A stretch of 64,000 nt of DNA from Halegenticoccus soli (GTDB taxonomy: Archaea > Halobacteriota > Halobacteria > Halobacteriales > Haloferacaceae): assembly GCF_002844195.1 (NCBI RefSeq), contig NZ_PEND01000005.1, positions 372,001 through 436,000 on the forward strand, written 5' to 3'. A program made the position numbers and the translations under genes. The notes below the pieces were generated by a model that saw nothing but the letters and a program-made list of their open reading frames with translations, was not told the origin of the DNA and did no database searches. Of the stretch, positions 55,431 through 63,013 are shown piece by piece; positions within the stretch are counted from its first letter, which is position 1; every line of letters begins with the position of its first letter.

Positions 55431-56762
55431 ATGAGTGAACTACTCCGACCTACCGCACTCGGGCCTACCCGGCCCTCGCTTGTTGAGGTCGGAGCTTCCT
55501 GTTTCTGTGTCGAAACTTGCACCCGACGTGGGCACAGCGGTTCCAGACTCCACAGGCGACTTCCCTTTACGGGTGGTTCGGAGTGTCCCACTCCTACCAA
55601 ATGGACACTCGGCCACACCCGACGGTTCGCGCTTCTTGTCACGCTTGAACACCGTCGGAGACGTGGTGAGCATCGTACTACCTGCTTCGACCGCGCGGGG
55701 AGTAAAGATGCCGTAGACAGTGAAAGTAACCCGTACGGGCGCTGTCTCCCCTCCCTGCTCGCGGCTTCGCCGCTCGCTGAGGAAGGGGGCTTAGCACCCT
55801 CGATTACAGCTAAAACGCAACTCGATATCGAAGACGGCCGCACAGATGACGGGCAGTCGGCCACCGAATCTCAGTCGCTCTCATCGTGTCCGGAGTGCGA
55901 CGGGCAGATTGTGCATGACGATGAGCACGGAAAAACGACCTGCGAAGAGTGCGGCTTGGTCGTCTACGAGGATTCCATCGACTGGGGGCCGGAGTGGCGG
56001 GCGTTCAATACTGGCGAAAAAGACGAGAAAAGCCGCGTCGGCGCGCCAACCACACAACTCATGCACGATAAGGGGCTCAGTACGACGATTAGCTGGCAAG
56101 ATAAGGATGCGTACGGCCAATCGGTAGCTGGCCGGAAGCGAGCTCGCCTCCAGCGCCTTCGCACGTGGGACGAACGGTTCCGGACGAAAGACGCCCACGA
56201 GCGAAATCTCAAACAGGCACTCGGCGAGATCAGTCGGATGGCATCCGCTCTCGATGTCCCGGACCCAGTCCGAGAGACGGCAGGAGTGATCTATCGACGT
56301 GCAGTCGAGGAAGATCTTCTACCGGAACGGTCCATTGAAGGCATGGCAACAGCCGCACTGTACGCCGCAGCCAGACAACACGGGACACCCCGACAGTTGG
56401 CTGAATTCGCTGAGGTTAGTCGTGTCGCAGAAATCCGGATTCAGCGGGCCTATTGGTATGTCTCCAGAGAACTTGGACTGGAGATCAAACCAGCGGATCC
56501 GCTGGAATACGTTCCCCAGTTCGCGTCAGCACTCGATGTGAGCGACGAGGCCGTGCGCCAGGCGCGCGATCTCCTCACCACGGCAAAGGCAGAGGGCGCC
56601 CATAGTGGGAAAAGTCCCGCCGGTCTCGCCGCGGCGGCACTCTACGCGGCGACGCACCTCACGAACGAACAGCTGACACAGGAGACGGTGAGCAACGCGG
56701 CCCACGTAAGCCGGGTCACGATTCGGAATCGCTACCAGGAACTGCTGGAGGTCTACGCATAG
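55431..56762 (+). CDS. tfb: Transcription initiation factor TFB, fused in frame to PATE sequence
   Basis: TFB coding sequence is recognisable from about 55815: an acidic lead, zinc ribbon CPECDG...CEECG, B-finger region WGPEWRAFNTGEKDEKSRVG, and two cyclin repeats (NLKQALGEISRMASALDVPD; YVPQFASALDVSDEAVRQAR) ending in the HTH VSNAAHVSRVTIRNRYQELL. No ATG, GTG or TTG sits at the expected TFB start. The frame is open through the upstream PATE element to an ATG at 55431, giving 443 residues of which ~128 are transposon-encoded. Either a fusion protein is made or the gene lost its start. The TFB body itself looks intact and recruits RNA polymerase at TATA promoters. Confidence 0.8.
   Translation: MSELLRPTALGPTRPSLVEVGASCFCVETCTRRGHSGSRLHRRLPFTGGSECPTPTKWTLGHTRRFALLVTLEHRRRRGEHRTTCFDRAGSKDAVDSESNPYGRCLPSLLAASPLAEEGGLAPSITAKTQLDIEDGRTDDGQSATESQSLSSCPECDGQIVHDDEHGKTTCEECGLVVYEDSIDWGPEWRAFNTGEKDEKSRVGAPTTQLMHDKGLSTTISWQDKDAYGQSVAGRKRARLQRLRTWDERFRTKDAHERNLKQALGEISRMASALDVPDPVRETAGVIYRRAVEEDLLPERSIEGMATAALYAAARQHGTPRQLAEFAEVSRVAEIRIQRAYWYVSRELGLEIKPADPLEYVPQFASALDVSDEAVRQARDLLTTAKAEGAHSGKSPAGLAAAALYAATHLTNEQLTQETVSNAAHVSRVTIRNRYQELLEVYA
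55434..55814 (+). mobile_element. PATE-like element, copy 2
   Basis: Begins AGTGAACTACTCCGACCT and ends in the hairpin at about 55735-55800 (CTCCCCTCCCTGCTCGCGGC ... GAGGAAGGGGGCTTAGCACC) and CGATTACAGCTAAA. Homologous to copy 1 at 49838 with the same order of motifs, and inserted just before TFB in the same orientation. Confidence 0.75.
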
Positions 56763-56772
56763 AGCGGAGGCT

Positions 56773-56850
56773 ATGCGTGATGACCGAGTACGCAGAATCG
56801 CGTCACGAGAAGGGAGCGACCGCTGGCTGAGCAACGGATGTGATGAGTGA
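56773..56850 (+). CDS. Possible 25-residue ORF between TFB and wHTH gene
   Basis: ATG at 56773, 11 bases after the TFB stop, encodes MRDDRVRRIASREGSDRWLS plus five residues and stops inside the start of the next gene. The coupling is suggestive, but such a short frame can arise by chance. Confidence 0.3.
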   Translation: MRDDRVRRIASREGSDRWLSNGCDE

Positions 56851-57070
56851 AATTGGTCGCGAACTCGACCGGGAAGTCCTTGCCATACTCGGCGCGGAGT
56901 CGCCGCTCCATGTCATGGATATCGCCCGCACTGCAGATTGCCATCCGATCACGGTCGACCAAACGTGTGCCCAACTCTATGAGCATGGCCAGATCCATCC
57001 AGTCGGTCGAGGCCTCTACGAGATTACTGACGACGGAAAACGGCGGATTGGAGACAGCTCCGAGTTGTAA
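56843..57070 (+). CDS. Small winged-helix protein
   Basis: 75 residues from the ATG at 56843. GRELDREVLAILGAESPLHV, DIARTADCHPITVDQTCAQL and QIHPVGRGLYEITDDGKRRI make a complete single winged helix with nothing else. It follows TFB closely and may be co-transcribed. DNA-binding target unknown. Confidence 0.7.
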   Translation: MSEIGRELDREVLAILGAESPLHVMDIARTADCHPITVDQTCAQLYEHGQIHPVGRGLYEITDDGKRRIGDSSEL

Positions 57071-57166
57071 TCCCTGTGGGACGACAGCGTTCGCAGACTG
57101 ATTCCACTCCTCGCCTGGTGAATCGTAATCGGATAGCATATCCCGAGTACCTGCCAAAATCAGACA

Positions 57167-57544
57167 ATGGTGCGTGATTCAGCGTTATCTGAGGACTCTC
57201 CATCGCTGCAGGCTGTCCTTGATGCGCTGGACGACGCCGACTGTCGGGCTATCCTCCGTGAAACAGCTGAACCCATGACTGCAACTGAACTCATCGAGAC
57301 CTGTGACATCCCCAAATCAACGGTGTACCGAAAACTCGAACTCCTCAGCGACGCCTCGCTCGTCCGCGAGCAGGACACGATCAACCCCGGCGGGGGTCGA
57401 ACCACGAAATACGAACGCGACTTCGACGATGTGCTGATCTCCATGGACGAGGATAACGACTTCTCAGTGACCGTCGAGCGGCCGCCACGGAATGCCGACG
57501 AACGGCTTGCGGACATCTGGTCGAAGATGGGGGACGAACTATGA
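57167..57544 (+). CDS. Winged-helix regulator, partner of small membrane protein
   Basis: A 125-residue protein. LQAVLDALDDADCRAILRET, AEPMTATELIETCDIPKSTV and YRKLELLSDASLVREQDTIN are an ArsR/TrmB-like winged helix, and GGRTTKYERDFDDVLISMDE is the wing. The stop overlaps the start of the downstream membrane gene (ATGA), so the pair is an operon. Such HTH-membrane pairs are frequent in haloarchaea; the signal is unknown. Confidence 0.82.
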   Translation: MVRDSALSEDSPSLQAVLDALDDADCRAILRETAEPMTATELIETCDIPKSTVYRKLELLSDASLVREQDTINPGGGRTTKYERDFDDVLISMDEDNDFSVTVERPPRNADERLADIWSKMGDEL

Positions 57545-57819
57545 TCTGGATAGAAACAGCCATCGTCGTCGTCAAGACGGTGATTCTACTCCTCGGAAGC
57601 GGAATCACCTATATCGCGTTTAGAGCCTATTGGAACACCGGAACACCATCGCTTCGCGTTCTCGGCATCGGGTTCGGTGTCATCACGTTCGGCGTGCTGC
57701 TCGCAGGCATCGCCCATCAAATTCTCTCCGTCACCTTGGAGATGGGCATCCTGATCAATAGCATCCTCGTGGCAATTGGCCTAGCGATCGTATTGTACTC
57801 GCTCTACCTCGAACGTTGA
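57541..57819 (+). CDS. Three-span membrane protein (DUF7521-like)
   Basis: 92 residues with three hydrophobic segments (about 5-25, 42-62, 68-88) and ISYLYLER-like charged end. It is coupled to the winged-helix gene. I recall the DUF7521 family as this partner in haloarchaea (unverified). Possibly a membrane sensor or anchor for the regulator. Confidence 0.7.
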   Translation: MIWIETAIVVVKTVILLLGSGITYIAFRAYWNTGTPSLRVLGIGFGVITFGVLLAGIAHQILSVTLEMGILINSILVAIGLAIVLYSLYLER

Positions 57820-58472
57820 TGAGGATCACAACCAGAACCCCACTCCCTCTGGGGAGGTTAAACTCCATTCCCTCTCGTGAACAGACTGGATGCGAATACA
57901 TTCGGAATCCAAGTGCAAGAATCGGTAGTCAGGAGTACCACCACTTCGTTCGCTGGGCTCACGAAGACCACGCTGCGCGCCTCGTTACACTCGGTGCTAA
58001 CGGGGTCGGAGGACGTTCACGGCGCAAAGTGCTGTGTGCTTGGGAGAGCAACGCTCTCCCAGTGACCGAGACGGCCTCGCCCAGTTTGAGTCCACCAGGA
58101 TGTCGACTGATTCGCTGAGCGTCGAACTCGGATGGACGGGCGCTTCTCAACGGCCCGCCCCGCTCGCCGCGTGCCGCCTTCCGGTGAGCAAAGCTCACCG
58201 ACGTCCCGCTCACTTCGTTCGCGGGACCTCCGCGTCGCTCGCGACCGACCATTCCGGGCATGCGGCGCCCTCGCGTTGCTCGGTCGCCGTTCCGGGCTAA
58301 AGTGCATGTGCCCTCGCGCCAGCACCAAGCGCGGTGCTAGATGCGTCTCCTCACTCGGGCGCGAGCGAGCGCGCGCAGATGGGTCTGTCGGTCGGTGTCG
58401 TCGGAAAACCGCAATGGTGGAGCATCGCGGTGTCGGGCGCGTGAGCGCCTTCAACGGTACTGGTGAGTACCA
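57820..58472. other. 650-base non-coding stretch
   Basis: No convincing gene on either strand. It contains a CCCTCTGGGGAGG hairpin near 57845, GGGAGAGC/GCTCTCCC near 58042-58060, and the GC-rich repeat shared with 53.79 kb at 58150-58250. Probably relics of PATE-like elements plus the promoter of the OB-fold gene. Confidence 0.4.
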
Positions 58473-59369
58473 ATGTCAAGTAAGAACGTTACCACTGATG
58501 TAGTTTCGGTCGATGAACAGGCATTCGAGAAACACGAGGACGCGGCGGTCGACGAGGACGGTTTCGAGGTCGTCGACGAGACGCCGAAGTTCAAGGCAAC
58601 GGTGCAGATGGAAGTGCAGGCAAAGGTCGATACGAACCACCCAGACGGGATGGTCGACACCAATGACGAGCGGATCTACGGTGCGACCCTCGAACAGGAA
58701 GAGCGCATTCGGGCGCGAGAGGCTGAGCTAGAGCGCATCAGTGCCCAGGCCGAACTAGGAACGCAAGACGGTCGGGAGAAGCGGACGCGAGACATCGCGT
58801 CGAAGCGGAGCGCTGAGCGGCGTGTAGCGTTCCAGAAGCGGGCGGCGAGCGTGGACCCGTGGGCGGACCCGGAGCGAGACGATCCTCGTGCAGAACTCAC
58901 CCAAGAGCAGTTGGTGGCGGTGAACACACAGTCGATGCGGCTGGCCGAAAAGCTGGATGGCTGGTCGCGAGCGGCGATTGGCCGGCGGCTGGGTGAAGCC
59001 GTGGTCGATGGGAAAGACCTGATGAGTGCGGTCGTCGGAGTATTTGAGGAGTTGCAGACGGCGCCGGGGCAGGTGGTCCCTATCGGAAAGCTCGAAGACG
59101 TCAATCGCAAAGAGGTGAGCATCGAAGGGACTGTGGTGCAACTCTGGGAGCCGTCAAGTCCGAGCATTGCTCAGGTCGGTCTCATCGAAGATGAGCGCGG
59201 GCGCACGAAGTTCACAAGCTGGAAAGCATCGGAGGCCCCGTGGATCGAAGAGAGCGAACGAGTTCGGATTCACGGAGCGGCGAAGAACTGGTACAACGGG
59301 CGCGTCTCGGTGGCTCTCACCGGCTGGAGCACAGTCCATTTCCCAGAGCGCGGTCGGGGGTGTGAATAG
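58473..59369 (+). CDS. OB-fold DNA-binding (RPA/SSB-like) protein
   Basis: A 298-residue protein. The N-terminal half is acidic and helical (EQEERIRAREAELERISAQA). A central helical part has SMRLAEKLDGWSRAAIGRRL. The C-terminal OB-fold reads VNRKEVSIEGTVVQLWEPSS, IAQVGLIEDERGRTKFTSWK and RVRIHGAAKNWYNGRVSVAL. This is the single-stranded-DNA-binding type OB fold found on haloarchaeal plasmids and integrative elements. Likely role in replication or repair of the element. Confidence 0.78.
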   Translation: MSSKNVTTDVVSVDEQAFEKHEDAAVDEDGFEVVDETPKFKATVQMEVQAKVDTNHPDGMVDTNDERIYGATLEQEERIRAREAELERISAQAELGTQDGREKRTRDIASKRSAERRVAFQKRAASVDPWADPERDDPRAELTQEQLVAVNTQSMRLAEKLDGWSRAAIGRRLGEAVVDGKDLMSAVVGVFEELQTAPGQVVPIGKLEDVNRKEVSIEGTVVQLWEPSSPSIAQVGLIEDERGRTKFTSWKASEAPWIEESERVRIHGAAKNWYNGRVSVALTGWSTVHFPERGRGCE

Positions 59370-59498
59370 CCGGGGGACACCCTTTTTGCTGGTGTGTACG
59401 CGAGCACCGCCACTACGATCACTTCCACGATCCGGGTGCTGACGCACCGGCCGTTCGCACACTAACCGAGATTGCGAGGGCAGAGACGAGGGTTCACC

Positions 59499-60119
59499 TT
59501 ACTCGAGGCGTTTGAGATCGCCTTTGCGTTCGGCGTGCATGATCCCAACGGTGAACAACCGGATCTTGTCGAGTAACTCGTCTTCAGTTTTATACGTCTC
59601 GACGTAGAGGTCCCACCGAACCTTCGAGGATCGGATCATCGCGCTTGTTACGTTGGCTTCGTGAATGAAGAAGAGACGATCGCCGTGTGTCTCGGCGAGT
59701 GCTTCGAGGATACTTCCCGCCTCTTCGCCCACACCGAAATTATGGCCCAGGTACGGGACGATAAACACCGTCGCGTTACTGCATCGTGCAAACTCGATGC
59801 TCTGCGTGACTGCATCGATATCATCCGTGTCCACGTCGACGTCAAGGGCGAGGAAGGCGTTCACACCAGGGTCCATTCGGAGGCCACCCTGGATACGCCG
59901 AAGGAGCGCCTGTGCGTCGGTGATGGCGTCTTTCTCCTGGAAGAGGCGTCGCAACGGCCCCGGGAGGTCGTCGATCTCGATTCCGGCGCGTTCGTCCTCG
60001 TTGAGGACGTAGTTGAGGTTGAACGACTTATACGGTCCCATCACATACACGAGAAAACGTGGGTAGGTCACTCGTCCTAATCGCTGGACGATGAGGTCCC
60101 GAGTGATCCGGTCGGTCAT
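59499..60119 (-). CDS. DUF7509-like hypothetical protein
   Basis: 206 residues from the ATG at 60119. ITRDLIVQRLGRVTYPRFLV, YVMGPYKSFNLNYVLNEDER and FLALDVDVDTDDIDAVTQSI, then FIVPYLGHNFGVGEEAGSIL. The alpha/beta pattern with a GPYK start resembles a nucleoside 2-deoxyribosyltransferase/TIR-like fold; that is speculation. I recall the family as DUF7509. It is divergent from an ArsR-type gene that probably regulates it. Confidence 0.7.
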   Translation of the reverse strand: MTDRITRDLIVQRLGRVTYPRFLVYVMGPYKSFNLNYVLNEDERAGIEIDDLPGPLRRLFQEKDAITDAQALLRRIQGGLRMDPGVNAFLALDVDVDTDDIDAVTQSIEFARCSNATVFIVPYLGHNFGVGEEAGSILEALAETHGDRLFFIHEANVTSAMIRSSKVRWDLYVETYKTEDELLDKIRLFTVGIMHAERKGDLKRLE

Positions 60120-60140
60120 ACGCGAAGCAACGGATGCACC

Positions 60141-60150
60141 ATATATAAAT
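60141..60150 (-). promoter_or_regulatory. TATA box for DUF7509-like gene
   Basis: Read on the minus strand, ATTTATATAT lies 22-31 bases before the ATG at 60119, supporting that start and a leaderless transcript. Confidence 0.6.
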
Positions 60151-60217
60151 AAGGGCGTTTTTTGTAAATGCTGGCTTGGGAACACCTAAGTTAAGCGCCC
60201 TCGTAGTAAGAGATAGT

Positions 60218-60631
60218 ATGGCGACGAATTCGAAGCACGCAGGCGGTGAGGATCTCCCGGAGGACCCTGCGGATTTACTGCCCGAGAACAGCGCTCTCTC
60301 ACTCGAAGACTACCTCGCGATGCACGCCGCGATTGGAAACCGAACGCGATACGAGATCGTCTACCGCCTCGTCCACTCCGGAGATATGAGCCCGACCGAA
60401 CTCGTCAAGGCGATCGACATCGACGACAGCACGCTCCACTACCACCTCAACAAACTCGTCGACGTCGGCCTTATCGCGAAACGCCAACGCACTGAACGCG
60501 GCCAGGACGGCCTCTATACATATTACCGGGCCACTATATTCGGTAAAACCGTTCTCTCGGAGGGTGTCGACGAACTCATCCGCGGAGAACACGAGTTCGA
60601 AGAGATGTATAGCAGTTCGACAGACCAGTAG
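60218..60631 (+). CDS. ArsR-type winged-helix regulator
   Basis: 137 residues from the ATG at 60218. LEDYLAMHAAIGNRTRYEIV, YRLVHSGDMSPTELVKAIDI and DDSTLHYHLNKLVDVGLIAK are a canonical ArsR winged helix, with wing YTYYRATIFGKTVL. Shares its upstream region with the divergent DUF7509-like gene, so autoregulation of both is likely. No metal-site cysteines. Confidence 0.85.
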   Translation: MATNSKHAGGEDLPEDPADLLPENSALSLEDYLAMHAAIGNRTRYEIVYRLVHSGDMSPTELVKAIDIDDSTLHYHLNKLVDVGLIAKRQRTERGQDGLYTYYRATIFGKTVLSEGVDELIRGEHEFEEMYSSSTDQ

Positions 60632-60714
60632 CCACGGCTAGTTCTCGGACACTCTCGCCCATATTCACGAATTCTTTATATTTTCTACACTATTAATATA
60701 GTATTCAATAGCTA

Positions 60715-61020
60715 TTAATTCCTATATGAAGGTCGCAAGTGGATCGATTCGAGACCGGGGACGCTGGCTAGTCGCGCCCTCACCTCGGTATCGGCGATCC
60801 TCGTGGTCCAGTGAAGGGTGACACCGGCCGTGATGACCGTTGCCGAAAGCTGCGGCTCGATACCCTGTAACTCGTCAATCGTTACATCAGCGACACCCTT
60901 GGCTCGCGAGAGACGCTTCCCGGCGTCAGTAACCAGATCACTGTCCGTCCGACATGGAATACGGATCGTGACGACAGCGGTCGTGATCGATTCGGGGTCG
61001 TTGTCACTGATGGTTGCCAT
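60715..61020 (-). CDS. Hypothetical 101-residue protein
   Basis: Start at the ATG 61020 (the upstream extension runs into non-conserved sequence). TTAVVTIRIPCRTDSDLVTD and SRAKGVADVTIDELQGIEPQ then LSATVITAGVTLHWTTRIAD suggest an alternating alpha/beta ferredoxin-like domain. No motif or partner recognised. A PATE right-end remnant lies 100 bases upstream. Confidence 0.5.
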   Translation of the reverse strand: MATISDNDPESITTAVVTIRIPCRTDSDLVTDAGKRLSRAKGVADVTIDELQGIEPQLSATVITAGVTLHWTTRIADTEVRARLASVPGLESIHLRPSYRN

Positions 61021-61124
61021 GGTGTCACCTCTCTCGAGGAGCGCCGCACGGGCTGTCAGATCCACGAGCGACGCTCTGAGTGCGCGAGGGACGACTCGAA
61101 CGCCCGTTTCGGTCGTGGCACGAC

Positions 61125-61247
61125 CGGGCGGGGAGTAAAGATGCCGTAGACAGTGAAAGTAAACCGTACGGGCGCTGTATCCCCTCCCTGCTCGCGGCTT
61201 CGCCGCTCGCTGAGGAAGGGGGCTTAGCGCCCTCGATTACAGCTAAA
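61125..61247 (+). mobile_element. PATE right-end fragment, copy 3
   Basis: Matches the last ~120 bases of copy 2: GGAGTAAAGATGCCGTAGAC, then the GGGCGCTGTATCCCC...GGGGGCTTAGCGCCC hairpin, and CGATTACAGCTAAA. The left two-thirds of the element are absent. Confidence 0.72.
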
Positions 61248-61504
61248 AGATAGTGCGAGCGCATACCCGCGTCTTGAGGCGCAGGAGGATGTCAAACATA
61301 GTTCTGGCGCTGTTGAAACCCTCAGAACGTGACAGGAATAGCGAGCTAAAGACAATGCGCGTATCTTGCAGGCCGTAATCCTCCAAATCTGTCGGAAACT
61401 ACACCCGTCTAGGTAACGTAGGGTGGTGATTACCTACTGATTCTTGATATGAACGGACGGACCGGCAGTCAGCACCAGGCGCTGCGGCCCGGGCTGCGAC
61501 TGCC

Positions 61505-61963
61505 TTACTCGGCCTCTGGGAACTCCACCAGCCGAGCCAGGTTCTCCAGGCTCATGCCCCAACCCGTGGCGGCATCCTCTTCGGGGATCGGTTTGGGGAT
61601 GCCCTCCTGGCGAACGGTCACCTTGGTACCACCCTCAACCTCATCGAGGGTGATGGTCACGGTCATCTCGCTCTGCATCTCGGGCGCATCGGTCTCGAAT
61701 TTGTCTGTCTGGACGATGCGCTCGTGGGGCACCAGCTCCACGTACTCGCCACCGAAGCTGTGGCTTTCCTTGGTCTCCAGTGCCGTGAACGTCCCGCGGT
61801 ACGTTCCGCCGACCTTGGGATCGACATGGTCGTACCTAGCGGTGTAGCCTGCCGGCGGCGAGAACTTCGCCAACGCGTCAGCGTCCAAGAACGCCTTGTA
61901 GATACGCTCGGCGGGTGCTTTGATCACACGGCTTACCTCGATGGTTCCGGTTTCTTCTGACAT
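61505..61963 (-). CDS. SRPBCC/AHSA1-family protein
   Basis: 152 residues from the ATG at 61963; a GAGGTG Shine-Dalgarno-like site at 61970-61975 favours it over the GTG at 61972. TIEVSRVIKAPAERIYKAFL opens the START/Bet v1-like fold, ALAKFSPPAGYTARYDHVDP and GGTYRGTFTALE follow, and ATGWGMSLENLARLVE is the C-terminal helix. Binds a hydrophobic ligand or acts as co-chaperone-like domain; the ligand is unknown. Last gene of the ArsR operon. Confidence 0.87.
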   Translation of the reverse strand: MSEETGTIEVSRVIKAPAERIYKAFLDADALAKFSPPAGYTARYDHVDPKVGGTYRGTFTALETKESHSFGGEYVELVPHERIVQTDKFETDAPEMQSEMTVTITLDEVEGGTKVTVRQEGIPKPIPEEDAATGWGMSLENLARLVEFPEAE

Positions 61964-61969
61964 TCCAGT

Positions 61970-61975
61970 CACCTC
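61970..61975 (-). promoter_or_regulatory. Shine-Dalgarno-like site deciding the SRPBCC start
   Basis: GAGGTG on the minus strand, overlapping the VOC stop codon, lies six bases before the ATG at 61963. Confidence 0.45.
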
Positions 61976-62402
61976 ACTGCCCCGAATACGTGTAGCTGAT
62001 CATCCACTGGACGCCGAAGCGATCGCTGAAGCTTCCCCAGTAGTCACCCCAGGGCATGTCGGCCATCTCCATCTCGGCCTCACCACCCTCGGATAGGGCG
62101 GCGAAGAGCCTGTCCGCCTCTTCTTTTGAGTCGACGTGGAGGGAGATGTATGTGTTGTTGCCGACCACCAGTTCGTGCTCCTGGGACTCGAGGATGTCCG
62201 ACCCCATAAGGGTCTGGTCCCCATCCAAGGGTAGCCCCACGTGCATAACCTTCTCCTGCTCATGCTCCGGGATGGATTCACCCTCCGTGGGCATGTCTTC
62301 GAAGCGCACGATGTCCGTCAACTCTACACCGAGGGCATCCGCGTAGAAGCGGAAGGCCTCCTCAGTGTTACCTGCGAAGTTTAGGTACGTGTTTGCCTTC
62401 AT
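61974..62402 (-). CDS. VOC-family (PhnB-like) protein
   Basis: A 142-residue protein. MKANTYLNFAGNTEEAFRFY followed by ALGVELTDIVRFEDMP and GLPLDGDQTLMGSDI, then MPWGDYWGSFSDRFGVQWMI, is the PhnB-like glyoxalase/bleomycin-resistance fold. Its function is probably binding or conversion of a small molecule; not phosphonate demethylation as such. Coupled to the mini-ORF upstream by overlapping stop and start. Confidence 0.88.
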   Translation of the reverse strand: MKANTYLNFAGNTEEAFRFYADALGVELTDIVRFEDMPTEGESIPEHEQEKVMHVGLPLDGDQTLMGSDILESQEHELVVGNNTYISLHVDSKEEADRLFAALSEGGEAEMEMADMPWGDYWGSFSDRFGVQWMISYTYSGQ

Positions 62403-62494
62403 CGGTTCACCTTGTAGATACGTTCGGCCCGCATATCGATCACGCGGCTGACCTTGGTACTTCCAGCCACCGTTTCATTAGTTTGGTCGCTCAT
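62399..62494 (-). pseudogene. Truncated SRPBCC paralog (31 codons)
   Basis: MSDQTNETVAGSTKVSRVID then MRAERIYKVNR and a stop. It aligns with the start of the SRPBCC protein at the operon end (SRVIKAPAERIYKAFL). Only the first strand and helix survive. Both ends overlap the neighbouring genes (start inside the ArsR stop, stop inside the VOC start), so it still links their translation. Confidence 0.6.
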
Positions 62495-62826
62495 GTCTCA
62501 TCGTCTCCTTCGACTTGTTGCGCGATGGCCTCCAGCGTGTCCTCCCAGAAGATGCGGTACTGGACGATCCAGGAGAAGGCTTCGGACAAGGGCTTGCCCT
62601 GGAGCGCGCACCTTCGCACCCGGCCTTCGTGGGTTTGCTGGAGCAGCCCGGCGTCCTCCAGCACGCGCAGGTGCTGGCTAATCGCCGACAGGCTGACGTC
62701 GTGGGGTTCGGCCAACTCACTCACACTCTTCTCCCCTTCGGAGAGTTGCTCGATGATCGAGCGCCGGATGGGGTGGGAGAGCGCGGCGAAGACCGCGTCC
62801 AGGTTGACGTCAGGATGCTTAAGCAT
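62491..62826 (-). CDS. ArsR-family repressor
   Basis: A 111-residue protein. LDAVFAALSHPIRRSIIEQL, KSVSELAEPHDVSLSAISQH and LRVLEDAGLLQQTHEGRVRR are the ArsR winged helix, and the C-terminal IVQYRIFWEDTLEAIAQQVE is the dimer helix. There are no metal-binding cysteines, as in the subfamily linked to SRPBCC/AHSA1 genes. It heads the operon and probably represses it through the repeats overlapping and upstream of its start codon. Confidence 0.9.
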   Translation of the reverse strand: MLKHPDVNLDAVFAALSHPIRRSIIEQLSEGEKSVSELAEPHDVSLSAISQHLRVLEDAGLLQQTHEGRVRRCALQGKPLSEAFSWIVQYRIFWEDTLEAIAQQVEGDDET

Positions 62827-62869
62827 CTACTAAACTAATGTGGCCATGTTACTTAAGCATTTGCTTAAG
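62815..62869. promoter_or_regulatory. Candidate ArsR operator, two palindromes
   Basis: CTTAAGC-ATTT-GCTTAAG at 62852-62869 is a perfect inverted repeat. ATGCTTAAGCAT at 62815-62826 repeats the same half-site and contains the start codon. The upstream copy sits where the TATA box/BRE is expected, so binding would block transcription. Confidence 0.6.
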
Positions 62870-62929
62870 CAAGGAAAGTCGGATACAGGGCCCTGAACGG
62901 TGGCCGACTCTTCAGACGACATTTGAGGT

Positions 62930-62958
62930 GGAACCCCACGACTTGAGCCGTGGGAGGA
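62930..62958 (+). mobile_element. IS200/IS605-type end hairpin
   Basis: CCCACGACTTGAGCCGTGGG at 62935-62954, followed by AGGAAG, matches the right-end hairpins at 51501 and 49399. No element body is recognisable next to it. Confidence 0.5.
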
Positions 62959-63013
62959 AGCCGGCATAGTACTCAACAGACGATACACGGTTTCATGGCC
63001 GGGTTGTGATACG

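Noticed and set aside
55379-55864. 161-codon minus frame across PATE copy 2
   Set aside because: Transposon sequence read antisense to the TFB fusion frame; homologous frame in copy 1 reflects shared element sequence only.
58030-58070. tRNA-like inverted repeat GGGAGAGC...GCTCTCCC
   Set aside because: No acceptor stem, anticodon arm or T-loop could be fitted; simple palindrome.
58017-58454. Long frames on both strands in the non-coding stretch before the OB-fold gene
   Set aside because: Low-complexity Arg/Ser/Ala-rich translations, overlapping one another, in a region with repeats and hairpins.
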